NCBI GenBank assembly: GCA_946221065.1
Contig: CAMIIO010000001.1
Span: 310,001-374,000, forward strand
DNA from: an uncultured Rothia sp.
GTDB lineage: Bacteria; Actinomycetota; Actinomycetes; Actinomycetales; Micrococcaceae
DNA length: 64,000 nucleotides
Direction of reading: 5' to 3'
The notes beneath the pieces are model-generated. The model worked only from the letters and a program-made list of their open reading frames with translations. It was not told the DNA's origin and did no database searches. Shown piece by piece: positions 1-8,623 of this stretch. The translations under genes and the position numbers were made by a program. The first letter of the stretch is position 1. Each line of letters opens with the position of its first letter.

Positions 1-57
1 ATGCGCACCGCTATTGCCCTTAAATCAGGAAAAAACGCTGTGGATCTCACCGTCTAA
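1..57 (+). CDS. Possible C-terminal tail of an unidentified protein (cut by window edge)
   Basis: Frame 1 is open from the left edge to a TAA at 55-57 and would encode the last 18 residues of an upstream gene, ending in NAVDLTV. I do not recognise the family. Frame 2 is also open here until about 94, so the frame is uncertain. The ATG at position 1 is probably internal. The stretch 58-103 carries the dapA ribosome binding region (AAGAAGG near 83-89). Confidence 0.25.
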   Translation: MRTAIALKSGKNAVDLTV

Positions 58-103
58 AACCGCTATTTCAGCAAATCAGAACAAAAGAAGGTAGTCTAGC
101 TAT

Positions 104-1045
104 ATGTCTGAGTCTGCAAACCCCACTAAAGGTACATTTACAGAACCCCGATTTGGTCGCCTCCTCACGGCGATGGTTACCCCCTTTACTAAGGACGGGT
201 CCGGGTCCATCGACGAGCAAGCCGCCGCGCAATTGGCAGAGAAGCTAGTTGACGCGGGCAATGATGGCATTATCATTTGTGGCACCACCGGCGAATACTC
301 CACCATGACCGATGACGAAAACGAAAGCGTCTTTCGTATTGTCAAGGAAGCCGTGGGGGACCGTGCTCACTTGGTTGCCGGCGTCGGATCTAACGACACC
401 GCCCATACCCTAGAGCTGGCAGCACGGGCCGAAAAGGTGGGGGTAGATGGACTGCTTGTTGTTACCCCGTACTACAATAAGCCCACCCAGACCGGCGTGG
501 TTGCTCACTTTGAGGCTGTTGCTAACGCCGTCAAAACCCCAATCATGCTGTACGACATTCCCGGTCGTGCAGGTATCCCTATTAGCCCCGCTAGCTTGAT
601 TAAACTCTCTGAGCACGAGAATATTGTGGCAGTCAAAGACGCCAAGGCAGATTTTGCCGCCGCAACCACCGTGATGGCTCAGACGGATCTTCAGTACTAT
701 TCAGGCGATGACGGGCTCACCCTGCCCTGGATGAGCATGGGCGCGGTTGGTCTGGTAGGTGTGACTACTCACGTAGCTCCGCAGCTTTTCCGTCAGCTCA
801 TTGACGCCGTGGTGGCACAGGATCTGCAGACTGCTCAGAAACTTCACCTGCAGCTCGCGCCGGTAGTCCAGGCAACCATGACTCGCCTTCCCGGCTGCGT
901 ATCAGCTAAAAATATTCTTTCCTGGCAAGGCATCCTGGAGAACACCACGGTTCGCCTGCCACATGTGGATCCCACCGAAGAAGAGATTGCGCTAATGCGT
1001 GCAGACCTCGAACATTCGGTGATTGCCTCCACTTTGAAACACTAG
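104..1045 (+). CDS. dapA: 4-hydroxy-tetrahydrodipicolinate synthase DapA
   Basis: This 313-residue cytosolic enzyme condenses pyruvate with aspartate semialdehyde, the first committed step of lysine and diaminopimelate synthesis. It is an (alpha/beta)8 aldolase of the usual family length. Visible signatures are GTTGEYSTMT at about 60-69, the catalytic tyrosine in YDIPGR at 150-155, and the Schiff-base lysine K178 in VAVKDAK. The protein starts at ATG 104 after an AAGAAGG-type ribosome site, rather far away at about 14 nt. It is followed by a strong hairpin terminator and then by rnj, the common actinobacterial dapA-rnj order. The other DAP-pathway gene in the window is dapF at 15.7 kb. Confidence 0.96.
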   Translation: MSESANPTKGTFTEPRFGRLLTAMVTPFTKDGSGSIDEQAAAQLAEKLVDAGNDGIIICGTTGEYSTMTDDENESVFRIVKEAVGDRAHLVAGVGSNDTAHTLELAARAEKVGVDGLLVVTPYYNKPTQTGVVAHFEAVANAVKTPIMLYDIPGRAGIPISPASLIKLSEHENIVAVKDAKADFAAATTVMAQTDLQYYSGDDGLTLPWMSMGAVGLVGVTTHVAPQLFRQLIDAVVAQDLQTAQKLHLQLAPVVQATMTRLPGCVSAKNILSWQGILENTTVRLPHVDPTEEEIALMRADLEHSVIASTLKH

Positions 1046-1062
1046 AAAATACTCATCGGTGA

Positions 1063-1104
1063 AGCGGGTTCATGAATCTGTTGAGGATTCATGGGCTCGC
1101 TTTT
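1063..1104 (+). terminator. Intrinsic terminator after dapA
   Basis: A 16-bp stem (1063-1078 with 1086-1101, a few G-T wobbles, 8 perfect central pairs CATGAATC/GATTCATG) with a 7-nt loop runs into a TTTT tract. It separates dapA from rnj, although a ribosome site for rnj follows closely, so read-through is possible. Confidence 0.7.
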
Positions 1105-1128
1105 GCCCGTTACATCAAGGAATAACTA

Positions 1129-2835
1129 TTGCCATTATTTGAAACAGACATCAGATTTCCCAAAAAACTTAAAAAAGATACCCTGCGTGTAGTGCCCTTG
1201 GGTGGCTTGGGTGAAGTCGGACGTAACATGACGGTCTACGAGATTAACGGTAAGTTGCTCGTGGTTGATTGTGGCGTGCTCTTCCCCGAAGAATCTCAGC
1301 CGGGCGTAGACCTGATCTTGCCGGATTTGAACTACATCAAGGATCGCCTGCAGGATATTGTTGCCGTTGTGCTAACGCACGGACACGAGGATCACATTGG
1401 CGCAGTACCGTATCTGCTTAAGCGTCGCCCCGATATTCCCCTGGTTGGTTCACAGCTAACTCTGGCGCTCGTCGAGGCAAAGCTGGCAGAGCACCGTATT
1501 AAGCCTTTCACCCTGACCGTTGAAGAGGGCATGATAGAGACTTTTGGCCCGTTTGAATGCGAATTTGTGGCGGTTAACCACTCGATTCCGGACGCGCTTG
1601 CGGTGTTTATCCGAACCAAAGCTGGCAAAGTCTTGCATACCGGTGACTTTAAGATGGATCAGCTTCCGCTCGACGGACGCCTGACCGATTTGCGGCACTT
1701 TGCACGTTTGGGGGAGGAAAGCATTGACCTCTTCTTGCCGGACTCCACTAACGCAGAAGTTCCCGGTTTTACTCCCACCGAAAAGAATATCGGTAAGGTA
1801 CTCTCCAGCGTCTTCCGTGACGCCAACCAGCGCATTATCGTAGCTTCGTTCTCTTCGCATGTTCACCGTGTGCAACAGGTTCTCGACGCCGCCCATGAAC
1901 GCGGTCGGAAGGTAGTTCTGGTGGGCCGTTCGATGGTGCGTAATATGACTATCGCGGAGAAGCTTGGCTATCTGAACGTTCCCGATAACACCCTGGTTGA
2001 TCTGAAAAAGATTGATAATTACCGTCCCGATGAGATTGTGCTGATGTGTACCGGTTCACAGGGCGAGCCAATGGCGGCGCTATCTCGCATGGCTAACGGT
2101 GATCATAAGATTCAGGTGGAACCCGGAGACACTATTGTTTTGGCGTCCTCACTGATTCCCGGTAACGAGACTTCTGTGTTCCGCGTGATTAATGGTTTGT
2201 TGGCACTCGGTGCTGAGGTTATTCACAAGGGTAACGCTAAGGTACACGTTTCCGGTCACGCTGCCGCCGGAGAGCTGTTGTATTGCTACAACATTTTGAA
2301 GCCCAAGAACGTTATGCCCGTTCACGGCGAAGTACGCCACCTCATTGCCAACGGAAATCTGGCGATTGAAACAGGTATCCCCGAGGATAACGTAATTCTC
2401 GCCCAGGGCGGTACTGTGGTTGACCTTGCCGATGGCCAGGCAGAAATCGTGGGACAGGTTCGTTGTGACTATGTCTTTGTGGACGGCCGCTCGGTAGGCG
2501 AAATCACCGAAGATGATTTGAAGGATCGTCGCGTGCTCGGTGAAGAAGGTTTTGTCTCTATCGTCACGGTGGTTGATCGAAAGACCAAGCGCGTGGTTTC
2601 TGGTCCGGATGTACACGCTCGCGGTGTGGCTGAAGATGACTCGGTCTTTGATGACGTCACTCCAAAGATTGTCTCTGCGCTAGAAGATGCGTTGCGACAA
2701 GAACGTGTGCATTCTACACATCAGCTACAGCAAATTGTGCGCCGTACCATTGGATCGTGGGTTGCTCGACGTTTGCGTCGTAAGCCCATGATCATTCCGG
2801 TAGTGGTAGATAACCCTACTGAAACCGGTAAATAA
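1129..2835 (+). CDS. rnj: Ribonuclease J
   Basis: A 568-residue metallo-beta-lactamase/beta-CASP ribonuclease with 5'-to-3' exonuclease and endonuclease activity, involved in mRNA turnover and rRNA maturation. The zinc-binding motif THGHEDH lies at about 83-89, followed by the metallo-beta-lactamase core, the beta-CASP segment (around CTGSQGEPM at about 305-313) and the C-terminal region with PVHGEVRHL. The length is normal for the family. Translation starts at TTG 1129: AAGGA sits at 1117-1121 and no ATG or GTG fits better. The gene lies between dapA and ftsK as in many actinobacteria and ends in a 16-bp perfect hairpin. Confidence 0.96.
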   Translation: MPLFETDIRFPKKLKKDTLRVVPLGGLGEVGRNMTVYEINGKLLVVDCGVLFPEESQPGVDLILPDLNYIKDRLQDIVAVVLTHGHEDHIGAVPYLLKRRPDIPLVGSQLTLALVEAKLAEHRIKPFTLTVEEGMIETFGPFECEFVAVNHSIPDALAVFIRTKAGKVLHTGDFKMDQLPLDGRLTDLRHFARLGEESIDLFLPDSTNAEVPGFTPTEKNIGKVLSSVFRDANQRIIVASFSSHVHRVQQVLDAAHERGRKVVLVGRSMVRNMTIAEKLGYLNVPDNTLVDLKKIDNYRPDEIVLMCTGSQGEPMAALSRMANGDHKIQVEPGDTIVLASSLIPGNETSVFRVINGLLALGAEVIHKGNAKVHVSGHAAAGELLYCYNILKPKNVMPVHGEVRHLIANGNLAIETGIPEDNVILAQGGTVVDLADGQAEIVGQVRCDYVFVDGRSVGEITEDDLKDRRVLGEEGFVSIVTVVDRKTKRVVSGPDVHARGVAEDDSVFDDVTPKIVSALEDALRQERVHSTHQLQQIVRRTIGSWVARRLRRKPMIIPVVVDNPTETGK

Positions 2836-2885
2836 TCCCATAAGTTAAACATTAAGTTTAGACTTATAGGACATGATTCCCTTGC

Positions 2886-2924
2886 GGCGGAGAACCTTCA
2901 TGTATCATATGAAGGTTCTCCGCC
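2886..2924. terminator. Perfect 16-bp inverted repeat after rnj
   Basis: GGCGGAGAACCTTCAT (2886-2901) is exactly complementary to 2909-2924 with a 7-nt loop. There is no downstream T tract, so it may act as an mRNA 3'-end stabiliser or a terminator without a U-run, common in high-GC actinobacteria. Confidence 0.6.
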
Positions 2925-2947
2925 CATAGTTCCACAGCTCAGGAAGT

Positions 2948-5900
2948 ATGGCACCTAGAACCTCCTCAAATCGTTCAGCTCAGAACGGTACACAGAAGAA
3001 GCGAGCACAAACCAAACGTTCTCCTCAGAAGAAAACCTCGAGTCGTTCCGGTTCCAGGTCTTCTCGCTCAGCCACGCCCCAACCCAATTGGTTCATCCGA
3101 ACGGTCGTGGGCGCCTGGACCGCAGTGGCTCATACTGTGGGCGCCGCCGTGCGTCGTATGGGAACACTACGTACAGATATTAAGTTGAGTGAACGTCGTG
3201 ACGGCGGCGCTTTGCTTATTCTTGTTTTTGGTTTGATAACCGCAGGCGTTGAATGGTGGGCATGGCGTACCGCAGACGTCTTCTCCTGGCTCGAATGGCC
3301 GTTGCACGCCTGGCATGTGATGGTAGGCGGAACCTTCGGTCAGGGAGCGTTAATTATCCCTATCTTCTGCCTGATTTTCGCCTTCCGGATTTTTAGGCAT
3401 CCCACCGAAGTGCGCTCCAATAACCGGATTGCTTTAGGCATGTTCATTATGGTTCTTGCGCTTTCCATGCTGGGGGCAAAGCTAGCCGGCTACCCAACTC
3501 TAGCTGGCGGGTTCGAGGCGGTGTGGTCTGGCGGTGGCATTTTAGGGTTCATTATTTCTGCTCCAGCAATGCGGCTCGTTGGTGGAGTAAGCCTACTTGA
3601 GTGGATTCTTATTTTTCTTATCTTGGCCGCTGGCTTATTGATTGCTACGAATACTCCATTGAGGCAGATTGTGCCCAAGCTGGTGCGCATTATGAGCATT
3701 ATGCTCGGAGAAGCACCCGAACGGTCTTCGCGATCCCAAACCAGGCTGGCCGGGGCGGAACATGATCGCAGCTACCTTCACGACGAACCCGAGACTTACC
3801 CCGAGCGTGGAACCTCTAAAGGTTTTCTCGCGTGGCTGGGCTTTGGCAAAAATGCCGGTGGCGATGACCGGCTAGATTATTACGAAGGCGATGAAGCCTT
3901 CGACACCGCCCTACTTGACGAAGACTACGACTATTACGAGGAAGCTCAGTCCTCGCCGGAACCCGCTAAGCCTGCTCGGGCGCGCCGCTCAAAGCGTGCC
4001 TCAACTCCGATGACGGAGGCATTCGACGTCGTCGCCGAAACCACCAAGAAACCCACCCAGCAGAGCAAAAAAGCTCAGGAGAACCTCTTTGACCAGGGGC
4101 AGTGGGAAAGCGAGTCCGATGCTCCGGCGCAGCGTGTTACCCAGGCACAACAGGCCGCCGAAACACACGGGCGGGTACAGCCTGCAGAACACCGGCAGGC
4201 CGATTCTCCGAGCATAGCTCGCCAGGGCAAAGGAGCGGCTCCGGCACAGCCTGCGAAGTCTAAATCTGCGCTAGGCCCGGCAACAACATCCCGGACGCAC
4301 AGCATCAAAAATAATACGGTTGTTGCACCCGTGCAGCAGCCGCGTCCCGCGCAGATTGTAGAATCTTCTGCCGGTAACTATGAACTTCCCGAAGAGTCTC
4401 TTCTGGTCCAGGGACCTCCTGCCAAAGAATCCTCCGAGGTCAATGAATCGGTGGTGGAATCGCTAACCAACGTGCTTCAGCAATTCAATGTGGATGCGGA
4501 AGTCACCGGGTTCTCACGCGGACCTACCGTAACCCGCTACGAAATTGAATTGGGTGCCGGAACCAAGGTGGAGCGTGTTACCGCGCTTTCCAAGAACATC
4601 GCTTACGCTGTGGCTTCAGCCGATGTACGAATCCTCTCTCCAATCCCCGGCAAATCTGCTATCGGTATCGAAATTCCGAACACCGACCGCGAAACCGTTG
4701 CCCTGGGTGATGTTCTGCGCTCGCCACAGGCGCACCAGAACGCGCACCCGATGATTATGGGCGTGGGCAAGGACGTGGAAGGCGGTTTTGTGCTGGCGAA
4801 CCTGGCAAAGATGCCACACATGCTGGTGGCAGGTGCTACCGGTGCCGGTAAATCATCGTTTGTGAACTCTATGATTACCTCTATCTTGATGCGCTCAACT
4901 CCGGATCAGGTGCGCCTGGTGATGGTGGATCCCAAGCGCGTGGAGCTGACAGCCTATGAGGGCGTTCCACACCTGATTACCCCCATTATCACCAACCCCA
5001 AGAAAGCCGCCGAAGCGCTACAGTGGGTAGTGCGTGAAATGGACGCCCGGTACGATGACCTCGCCCACTTTGGATATAAGCATATTGATGACTTCAACAA
5101 GGCGGTCAAAGAAGGCAAGATTCAACCGGAGCCCGGCTCCGAGCGTAAGCTGAAGCCTTACCCCTATCTGCTGGTGATCGTAGACGAGCTGGCGGACCTC
5201 ATGCTCGTTGCCCCGCGCGACGTCGAAGAGTCCATTGTGCGTATTACCCAGCTGGCTCGTGCCGCCGGTATTCACCTAGTGCTGGCAACCCAGCGCCCCT
5301 CGGTGGATGTGGTCACAGGTTTGATTAAGGCTAACGTTCCTTCTCGACTTGCCTTTGCCACCTCATCCGTTACGGACTCTCGCGTGGTGCTCGATCAGCC
5401 CGGTGCAGAAAAACTCATCGGCCAAGGTGATGCCCTCTTCTTACCGATGGGCGCTTCCAAACCTATCCGTGTGCAGGGTGCCTGGGTAGGTGAATCTGAG
5501 ATTCACGACATCGTGGAGCACGTAAAGAAACAGATGCCCGTGCATTACCGCGAAGACATCATTCAAGAAGCTCCCAAAAAGAAGATTGACGACGACATCG
5601 GAGACGATTTGGATGTGCTGCTACAGGCAGCAGAGCTGGTGGTTACCACCCAATTCGGCTCAACCTCCATGTTGCAGCGTAAACTTCGCGTGGGCTTTGC
5701 TAAGGCCGGGCGTCTCATGGATCTACTCGAATCACGTGAGGTGGTCGGTCCCTCCGAAGGCTCCAAAGCCCGCGATGTGCTGGTTGCTCCGGATGATCTA
5801 CCCGTGGTTCTTGCCCGACTCCGTGGAGAAGACCCTCCTGCCCCTGAACCCGAAGCTGTGCAAAGCACCCAGGGGCAATGGGATGATACCGCAGATCCAC

Positions 5901-5992
5901 TTGCAGAACCTGCGGGAGAACCAGCGACCGACTACTACGATTCAGCAGATAGTGCCGACAGCGAAGACGCCTGGAATCTTACCGGCAGGTAG
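2948..5992 (+). CDS. ftsK: DNA translocase FtsK/SpoIIIE
   Basis: A 1014-residue septal DNA pump that moves chromosome ends away from the closing septum and activates XerCD recombination at dif. The N terminus is basic and Ser/Arg-rich, followed by four or more membrane segments between about residues 88 and 240, including ALLILVFGLITAGVEWWAW. An acidic and Gln/Ala-rich low-complexity linker (about 250-490) leads to the RecA-like motor with Walker A GATGAGKSS at about 630-638 and DELADLM as Walker B. The C-terminal winged-helix gamma domain (about 875-945, QRKLRVGFAKAGRLMDLLE) binds KOPS-like sequences. The ATG start has CAGGAAG upstream. Confidence 0.95.
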   Translation: MAPRTSSNRSAQNGTQKKRAQTKRSPQKKTSSRSGSRSSRSATPQPNWFIRTVVGAWTAVAHTVGAAVRRMGTLRTDIKLSERRDGGALLILVFGLITAGVEWWAWRTADVFSWLEWPLHAWHVMVGGTFGQGALIIPIFCLIFAFRIFRHPTEVRSNNRIALGMFIMVLALSMLGAKLAGYPTLAGGFEAVWSGGGILGFIISAPAMRLVGGVSLLEWILIFLILAAGLLIATNTPLRQIVPKLVRIMSIMLGEAPERSSRSQTRLAGAEHDRSYLHDEPETYPERGTSKGFLAWLGFGKNAGGDDRLDYYEGDEAFDTALLDEDYDYYEEAQSSPEPAKPARARRSKRASTPMTEAFDVVAETTKKPTQQSKKAQENLFDQGQWESESDAPAQRVTQAQQAAETHGRVQPAEHRQADSPSIARQGKGAAPAQPAKSKSALGPATTSRTHSIKNNTVVAPVQQPRPAQIVESSAGNYELPEESLLVQGPPAKESSEVNESVVESLTNVLQQFNVDAEVTGFSRGPTVTRYEIELGAGTKVERVTALSKNIAYAVASADVRILSPIPGKSAIGIEIPNTDRETVALGDVLRSPQAHQNAHPMIMGVGKDVEGGFVLANLAKMPHMLVAGATGAGKSSFVNSMITSILMRSTPDQVRLVMVDPKRVELTAYEGVPHLITPIITNPKKAAEALQWVVREMDARYDDLAHFGYKHIDDFNKAVKEGKIQPEPGSERKLKPYPYLLVIVDELADLMLVAPRDVEESIVRITQLARAAGIHLVLATQRPSVDVVTGLIKANVPSRLAFATSSVTDSRVVLDQPGAEKLIGQGDALFLPMGASKPIRVQGAWVGESEIHDIVEHVKKQMPVHYREDIIQEAPKKKIDDDIGDDLDVLLQAAELVVTTQFGSTSMLQRKLRVGFAKAGRLMDLLESREVVGPSEGSKARDVLVAPDDLPVVLARLRGEDPPAPEPEAVQSTQGQWDDTADPLAEPAGEPATDYYDSADSADSEDAWNLTGR

Positions 5993-6052
5993 ACTTCTTG
6001 TACCTGCTCTTTCCTGCAGTCTTTGCTATCGCTTGAGAAAAGGACAACGAAC

Positions 6053-6649
6053 ATGAGCCAACACGCACCATCTTCCAACTGGAATTTGCCCAATGTGCTC
6101 ACCACGGTACGTATTATCATGGTGCCGCTTTTCGTGTGGCTCATGGTGGTTGGGGGCCCGCACGGCCATGACTCGCTCAGCGCGCGTTGGTGGGCTCTGA
6201 CGGTGTTTATTCTTGCGATGATTACGGACTGGTTGGATGGTTCGATAGCGCGCTCGCGGAATCTGATTACGAGCTTTGGCAAAATAGCAGACCCGATTGC
6301 CGATAAACTCCTCACCGGCTCAGCCTTTGTGATGCTCTCTCTTTTGGGCGAGCTGTGGTGGTGGGTTACTATCGTGATTTTGGTGCGCGAGTGGGGCATT
6401 ACTATTATGCGGTTCTTTGTGATGAAGTACGGTGTGATGGCGGCGGGTAAGGGCGGCAAGCTGAAGACGGTGTTGCAAACCGTGGCTTTGGTGCTGTTAG
6501 TGATGCCGCTGGGACAGCTTGGCTCGTGGGCGCTCATTCCCGGATATGTGGTGATGGCCGCGGTGGTGGTGATTACGGTGGTGACCGGGCTGGATTACGT
6601 GAAGAAGGCTATGGAACTTCGGAGCGAATATTTGGCAAAGAATTCTTAA
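6053..6649 (+). CDS. pgsA: CDP-diacylglycerol-glycerol-3-phosphate 3-phosphatidyltransferase
   Basis: A 198-residue integral membrane enzyme of the CDP-alcohol phosphatidyltransferase family that makes phosphatidylglycerophosphate, the precursor of phosphatidylglycerol and cardiolipin. The full signature DGxxAR-x8-GxxxDxxxD is present as D62-G63, A66-R67, G76, D80 and D84. About five membrane helices follow. I chose ATG 6053, which has AAAAGGA upstream, over an in-frame TTG 30 nt earlier. It sits between ftsK and cinA in the conserved actinobacterial order. A related phosphatidylinositol phosphate synthase is possible from the motif alone, but context favours PgsA. Confidence 0.9.
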   Translation: MSQHAPSSNWNLPNVLTTVRIIMVPLFVWLMVVGGPHGHDSLSARWWALTVFILAMITDWLDGSIARSRNLITSFGKIADPIADKLLTGSAFVMLSLLGELWWWVTIVILVREWGITIMRFFVMKYGVMAAGKGGKLKTVLQTVALVLLVMPLGQLGSWALIPGYVVMAAVVVITVVTGLDYVKKAMELRSEYLAKNS

Positions 6650-6777
6650 ACTCCTTGGCGGGCGGTTTCTCTTTTCTTTTAGAATGGGAGGAACGCCCGT
6701 CATTATTATTAAGCCGTTATTATCTTCCGCACCATGTGAAGACATTGCAGTAGTTGCGGTATGTGAAGGAGAGTGGC

Positions 6778-7326
6778 ATGAATTTTTCAATCGATACCTC
6801 CGAGCAAGAAACGGCTCCGCTGACTAATCCGTTAGTCGTGATTGAGCGAGATCCGGTTCCGGCCGCGCAGCGTGTGGTGGCGGCGGCTCGACGTCGTCGG
6901 GTAAAAATTGCTACGGCTGAATCGCTGACCGGGGGGCTGGTAGGGGCCACTATCTGTACGGTCGCTGGAGCTTCCGAGGTATATCAGGGTGGGGTAATTT
7001 CTTACGCTAACTCGGTGAAAGCCCAACTGCTAGAGGTGAGCGAGGGATTGCTACAAAGCGCCGGTTCTGTTGACTCGCAGGTGGCCGAGCAGATGGCCTC
7101 CGGTGCCGCCCAGTCCTGCGGTACCGACTTTGCGGTAGCCACCACAGGGGTTGCCGGCCCTGAACCGCACGATGGTAAGCCGGTGGGGCTGGTGTATATC
7201 GGTATTGCCGGGCCGCACGGGGTTCATTCGGTGCAAAAGCGCTACGACGGCGATCGTCAGAGTATTCGTGAACAGGCAGCTTTTGATGCATTGGAGATTC
7301 TTTTTGCCGAGTTGCAGGACGCCTAA
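6778..7326 (+). CDS. cinA: CinA C-terminal-domain protein (nicotinamide-nucleotide amidase)
   Basis: A 182-residue protein containing only the CinA C-terminal domain (PncC type), which deamidates nicotinamide mononucleotide in pyridine nucleotide salvage. Signatures include TAESLTGGLVGATI, YQGGVISYANSVK, ASGAAQSCGTDFAVATTGVAGP and the C-terminal R-x3-R-x-QAAFDAL region. The N-terminal molybdopterin-like domain of full CinA is absent, as usual in actinobacteria. ATG 6778 has AAGGAG 7 nt upstream; an in-frame TTG at 6754 is less likely. It is part of the pgsA-cinA-clgR-recA chain. Confidence 0.9.
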   Translation: MNFSIDTSEQETAPLTNPLVVIERDPVPAAQRVVAAARRRRVKIATAESLTGGLVGATICTVAGASEVYQGGVISYANSVKAQLLEVSEGLLQSAGSVDSQVAEQMASGAAQSCGTDFAVATTGVAGPEPHDGKPVGLVYIGIAGPHGVHSVQKRYDGDRQSIREQAAFDALEILFAELQDA

Positions 7327-7576
7327 CTGGATCGCAACTTAGCACCCTTCACCCTTTTCCCAGGAAATATCCAGAAAAAAATCTGGGATTTGGGGAATGA
7401 AAACACAGGTTCATGCGGTTATATATTATGCAAGCCCTCGGATTAGAGATGCTACGTAACATAGCAGAGTTCTCTATCCGAAGGATAAAATAAGCTTGCG
7501 CATTACCTTAATTCAGTTAGGCTAAAGTAAACGCCCGGGAATCTGGGCAGGAATACCAGGAGAAATAGGTATCAAA

Positions 7577-8029
7577 ATGACTAAGCAACCCGTGTCCGTG
7601 AACGGTGTGGTCCGTTGGAAGGACGTGGGTCAGTCCACCAGCGCTGCACCCACTCGCCGTGAACCTAAAATTATGCTTTTGCGCCACGCTATTGGTGAAG
7701 TGCTCCGTGATGTTCGTCAGCGCCAGGGACGTACCCTGCGCGAGGTTTCTCATTCTGCACGTGTTTCGCTGGGGTATCTTAGCGAAGTTGAGCGCGGTCA
7801 GAAGGAAGCTTCCTCTGAGCTACTGGCCTCTATCTGCCAGGCATTAGACATTTCGCTTTCTCAGATGTTGGCGGAAGTTTCTGACCGGATGGCTGTTGAA
7901 GAAGGCTTTGCTGTTCCGGATACTGTTCCTACCGAATTTTCGGAGCAGTTCAAGCGTGAATACGGCATTACTGCTACCTCTTCGCAGGATATTCCTCAAG
8001 AGGCTTCCACGCTGAGCTCCGCTCGATAA
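7577..8029 (+). CDS. clgR: ClgR-type XRE-family transcriptional regulator
   Basis: A 150-residue helix-turn-helix regulator. The HTH_3 domain (about residues 35-90) includes IGEVLRDVRQRQGRTL, SLGYLSEVERG and LLASICQALDISLSQML. In actinobacteria ClgR activates clp protease genes and stress functions and is itself proteolysed by Clp; the C-terminal tail here ends in an Ala-Arg pair rather than Ala-Ala, so I make no degradation claim. Position between cinA and recA is the conserved clgR place. The ATG has CAGGAG-AAATAGG upstream, and a 250-nt AT-rich leader (7327-7576) probably holds its own promoter. I did not find a clear ClgR operator in that leader. Confidence 0.85.
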   Translation: MTKQPVSVNGVVRWKDVGQSTSAAPTRREPKIMLLRHAIGEVLRDVRQRQGRTLREVSHSARVSLGYLSEVERGQKEASSELLASICQALDISLSQMLAEVSDRMAVEEGFAVPDTVPTEFSEQFKREYGITATSSQDIPQEASTLSSAR

Positions 8030-8081
8030 ATACTGCGGAGCTATGGTTGGTAAACGGTAGTTCCGTGTGATAACTAGTCAG

Positions 8082-8132
8082 CTGCGCGTCTTTCCCTGCA
8101 ACCGATGTTGCGGGGGTGGCGCGCAGTTTTTT
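8082..8132 (+). terminator. Intrinsic terminator after clgR
   Basis: CTGCGCG (8082-8088) pairs with CGCGCAG (8120-8126). An inner 9-bp stem CCCTGCAAC/GTTGCGGGG caps it, and TTTTTT follows at 8127-8132. It isolates clgR from the DUF3046 gene. Confidence 0.85.
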
Positions 8133-8191
8133 AGTGCGGTGTACGATGTGGCACGCAGAGATATCAGAAGGTGGCGACGGGAGGAGAGGCT

Positions 8192-8344
8192 ATGAAGCTG
8201 AGTGAATTTTGGTTTTTGATGGAGAATGAGTTTGGTTCTAGCTACGCTCGACATCTGGCGCGTGATCTTGTGCTGGCGCGTTTTGGGAATATCACCGCGC
8301 AGCAAGCTGTGGATGCGGGGGAGGACGTGCGTGAGGTCTGGTGA
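8192..8344 (+). CDS. DUF3046 protein, shortened by an in-frame TGA
   Basis: A 50-residue reading frame beginning MKLSEFWFLMENEFG and ending REVW. It matches the small DUF3046 family that sits between clgR and recA in actinobacteria (for example Rv2738c of M. tuberculosis, which is about 65 residues). The family continues after the REVW motif with an R-x-(I/L)-C segment and a VP(E/R)-(E/D) tail. Here TGA (8342-8344) replaces the codon after VW, and the same frame then reads EICAVQDVPEERRWGPD to a TAG at 8411-8413. Thus the expected C-terminal 22 residues are intact but beyond a stop. AGGAG lies 5-10 nt upstream of the ATG. The protein may be truncated but active, inactive, or made by read-through; a sequencing error is also possible. 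Function of the family is unknown. Confidence 0.85.
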   Translation: MKLSEFWFLMENEFGSSYARHLARDLVLARFGNITAQQAVDAGEDVREVW

Positions 8345-8448
8345 GAGATTTGTGCTGTGCAGGATGTGCCTGAAGAGCGTCGTTGGGGGCCGGATGTGCC
8401 TCCACGCTCCTAGTATTCGGATTCATGTTCTAAAGGGTGCGTTTTCAA

Positions 8449-8464
8449 TAGAAAATATGTTCGA
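8449..8464. promoter_or_regulatory. Imperfect LexA box upstream of recA
   Basis: TAGAAA-ATAT-GTTCGA resembles the actinobacterial SOS box TCGAAC-N4-GTTCGA: the right half is perfect and the left half matches 4 of 6. It lies about 160 nt before the recA start. The rest of 8414-8623 is AT-rich leader with a GGTGAGG ribosome site just before ATG 8624. Confidence 0.6.
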
Positions 8465-8623
8465 AAACGGCTAAAGTTATACACAGTTGGAAAAAACCGC
8501 AAATTTAGGGCCTAGTTATCCACAGATTGTGGCAAATCGTCCTAAATCGTCAGTCGGTGCGCTTAGTGTGGTGTGTGAAAGAAAAACCCACAACATCACA
8601 AGAACTTAGGTGAGGTAATTTTT

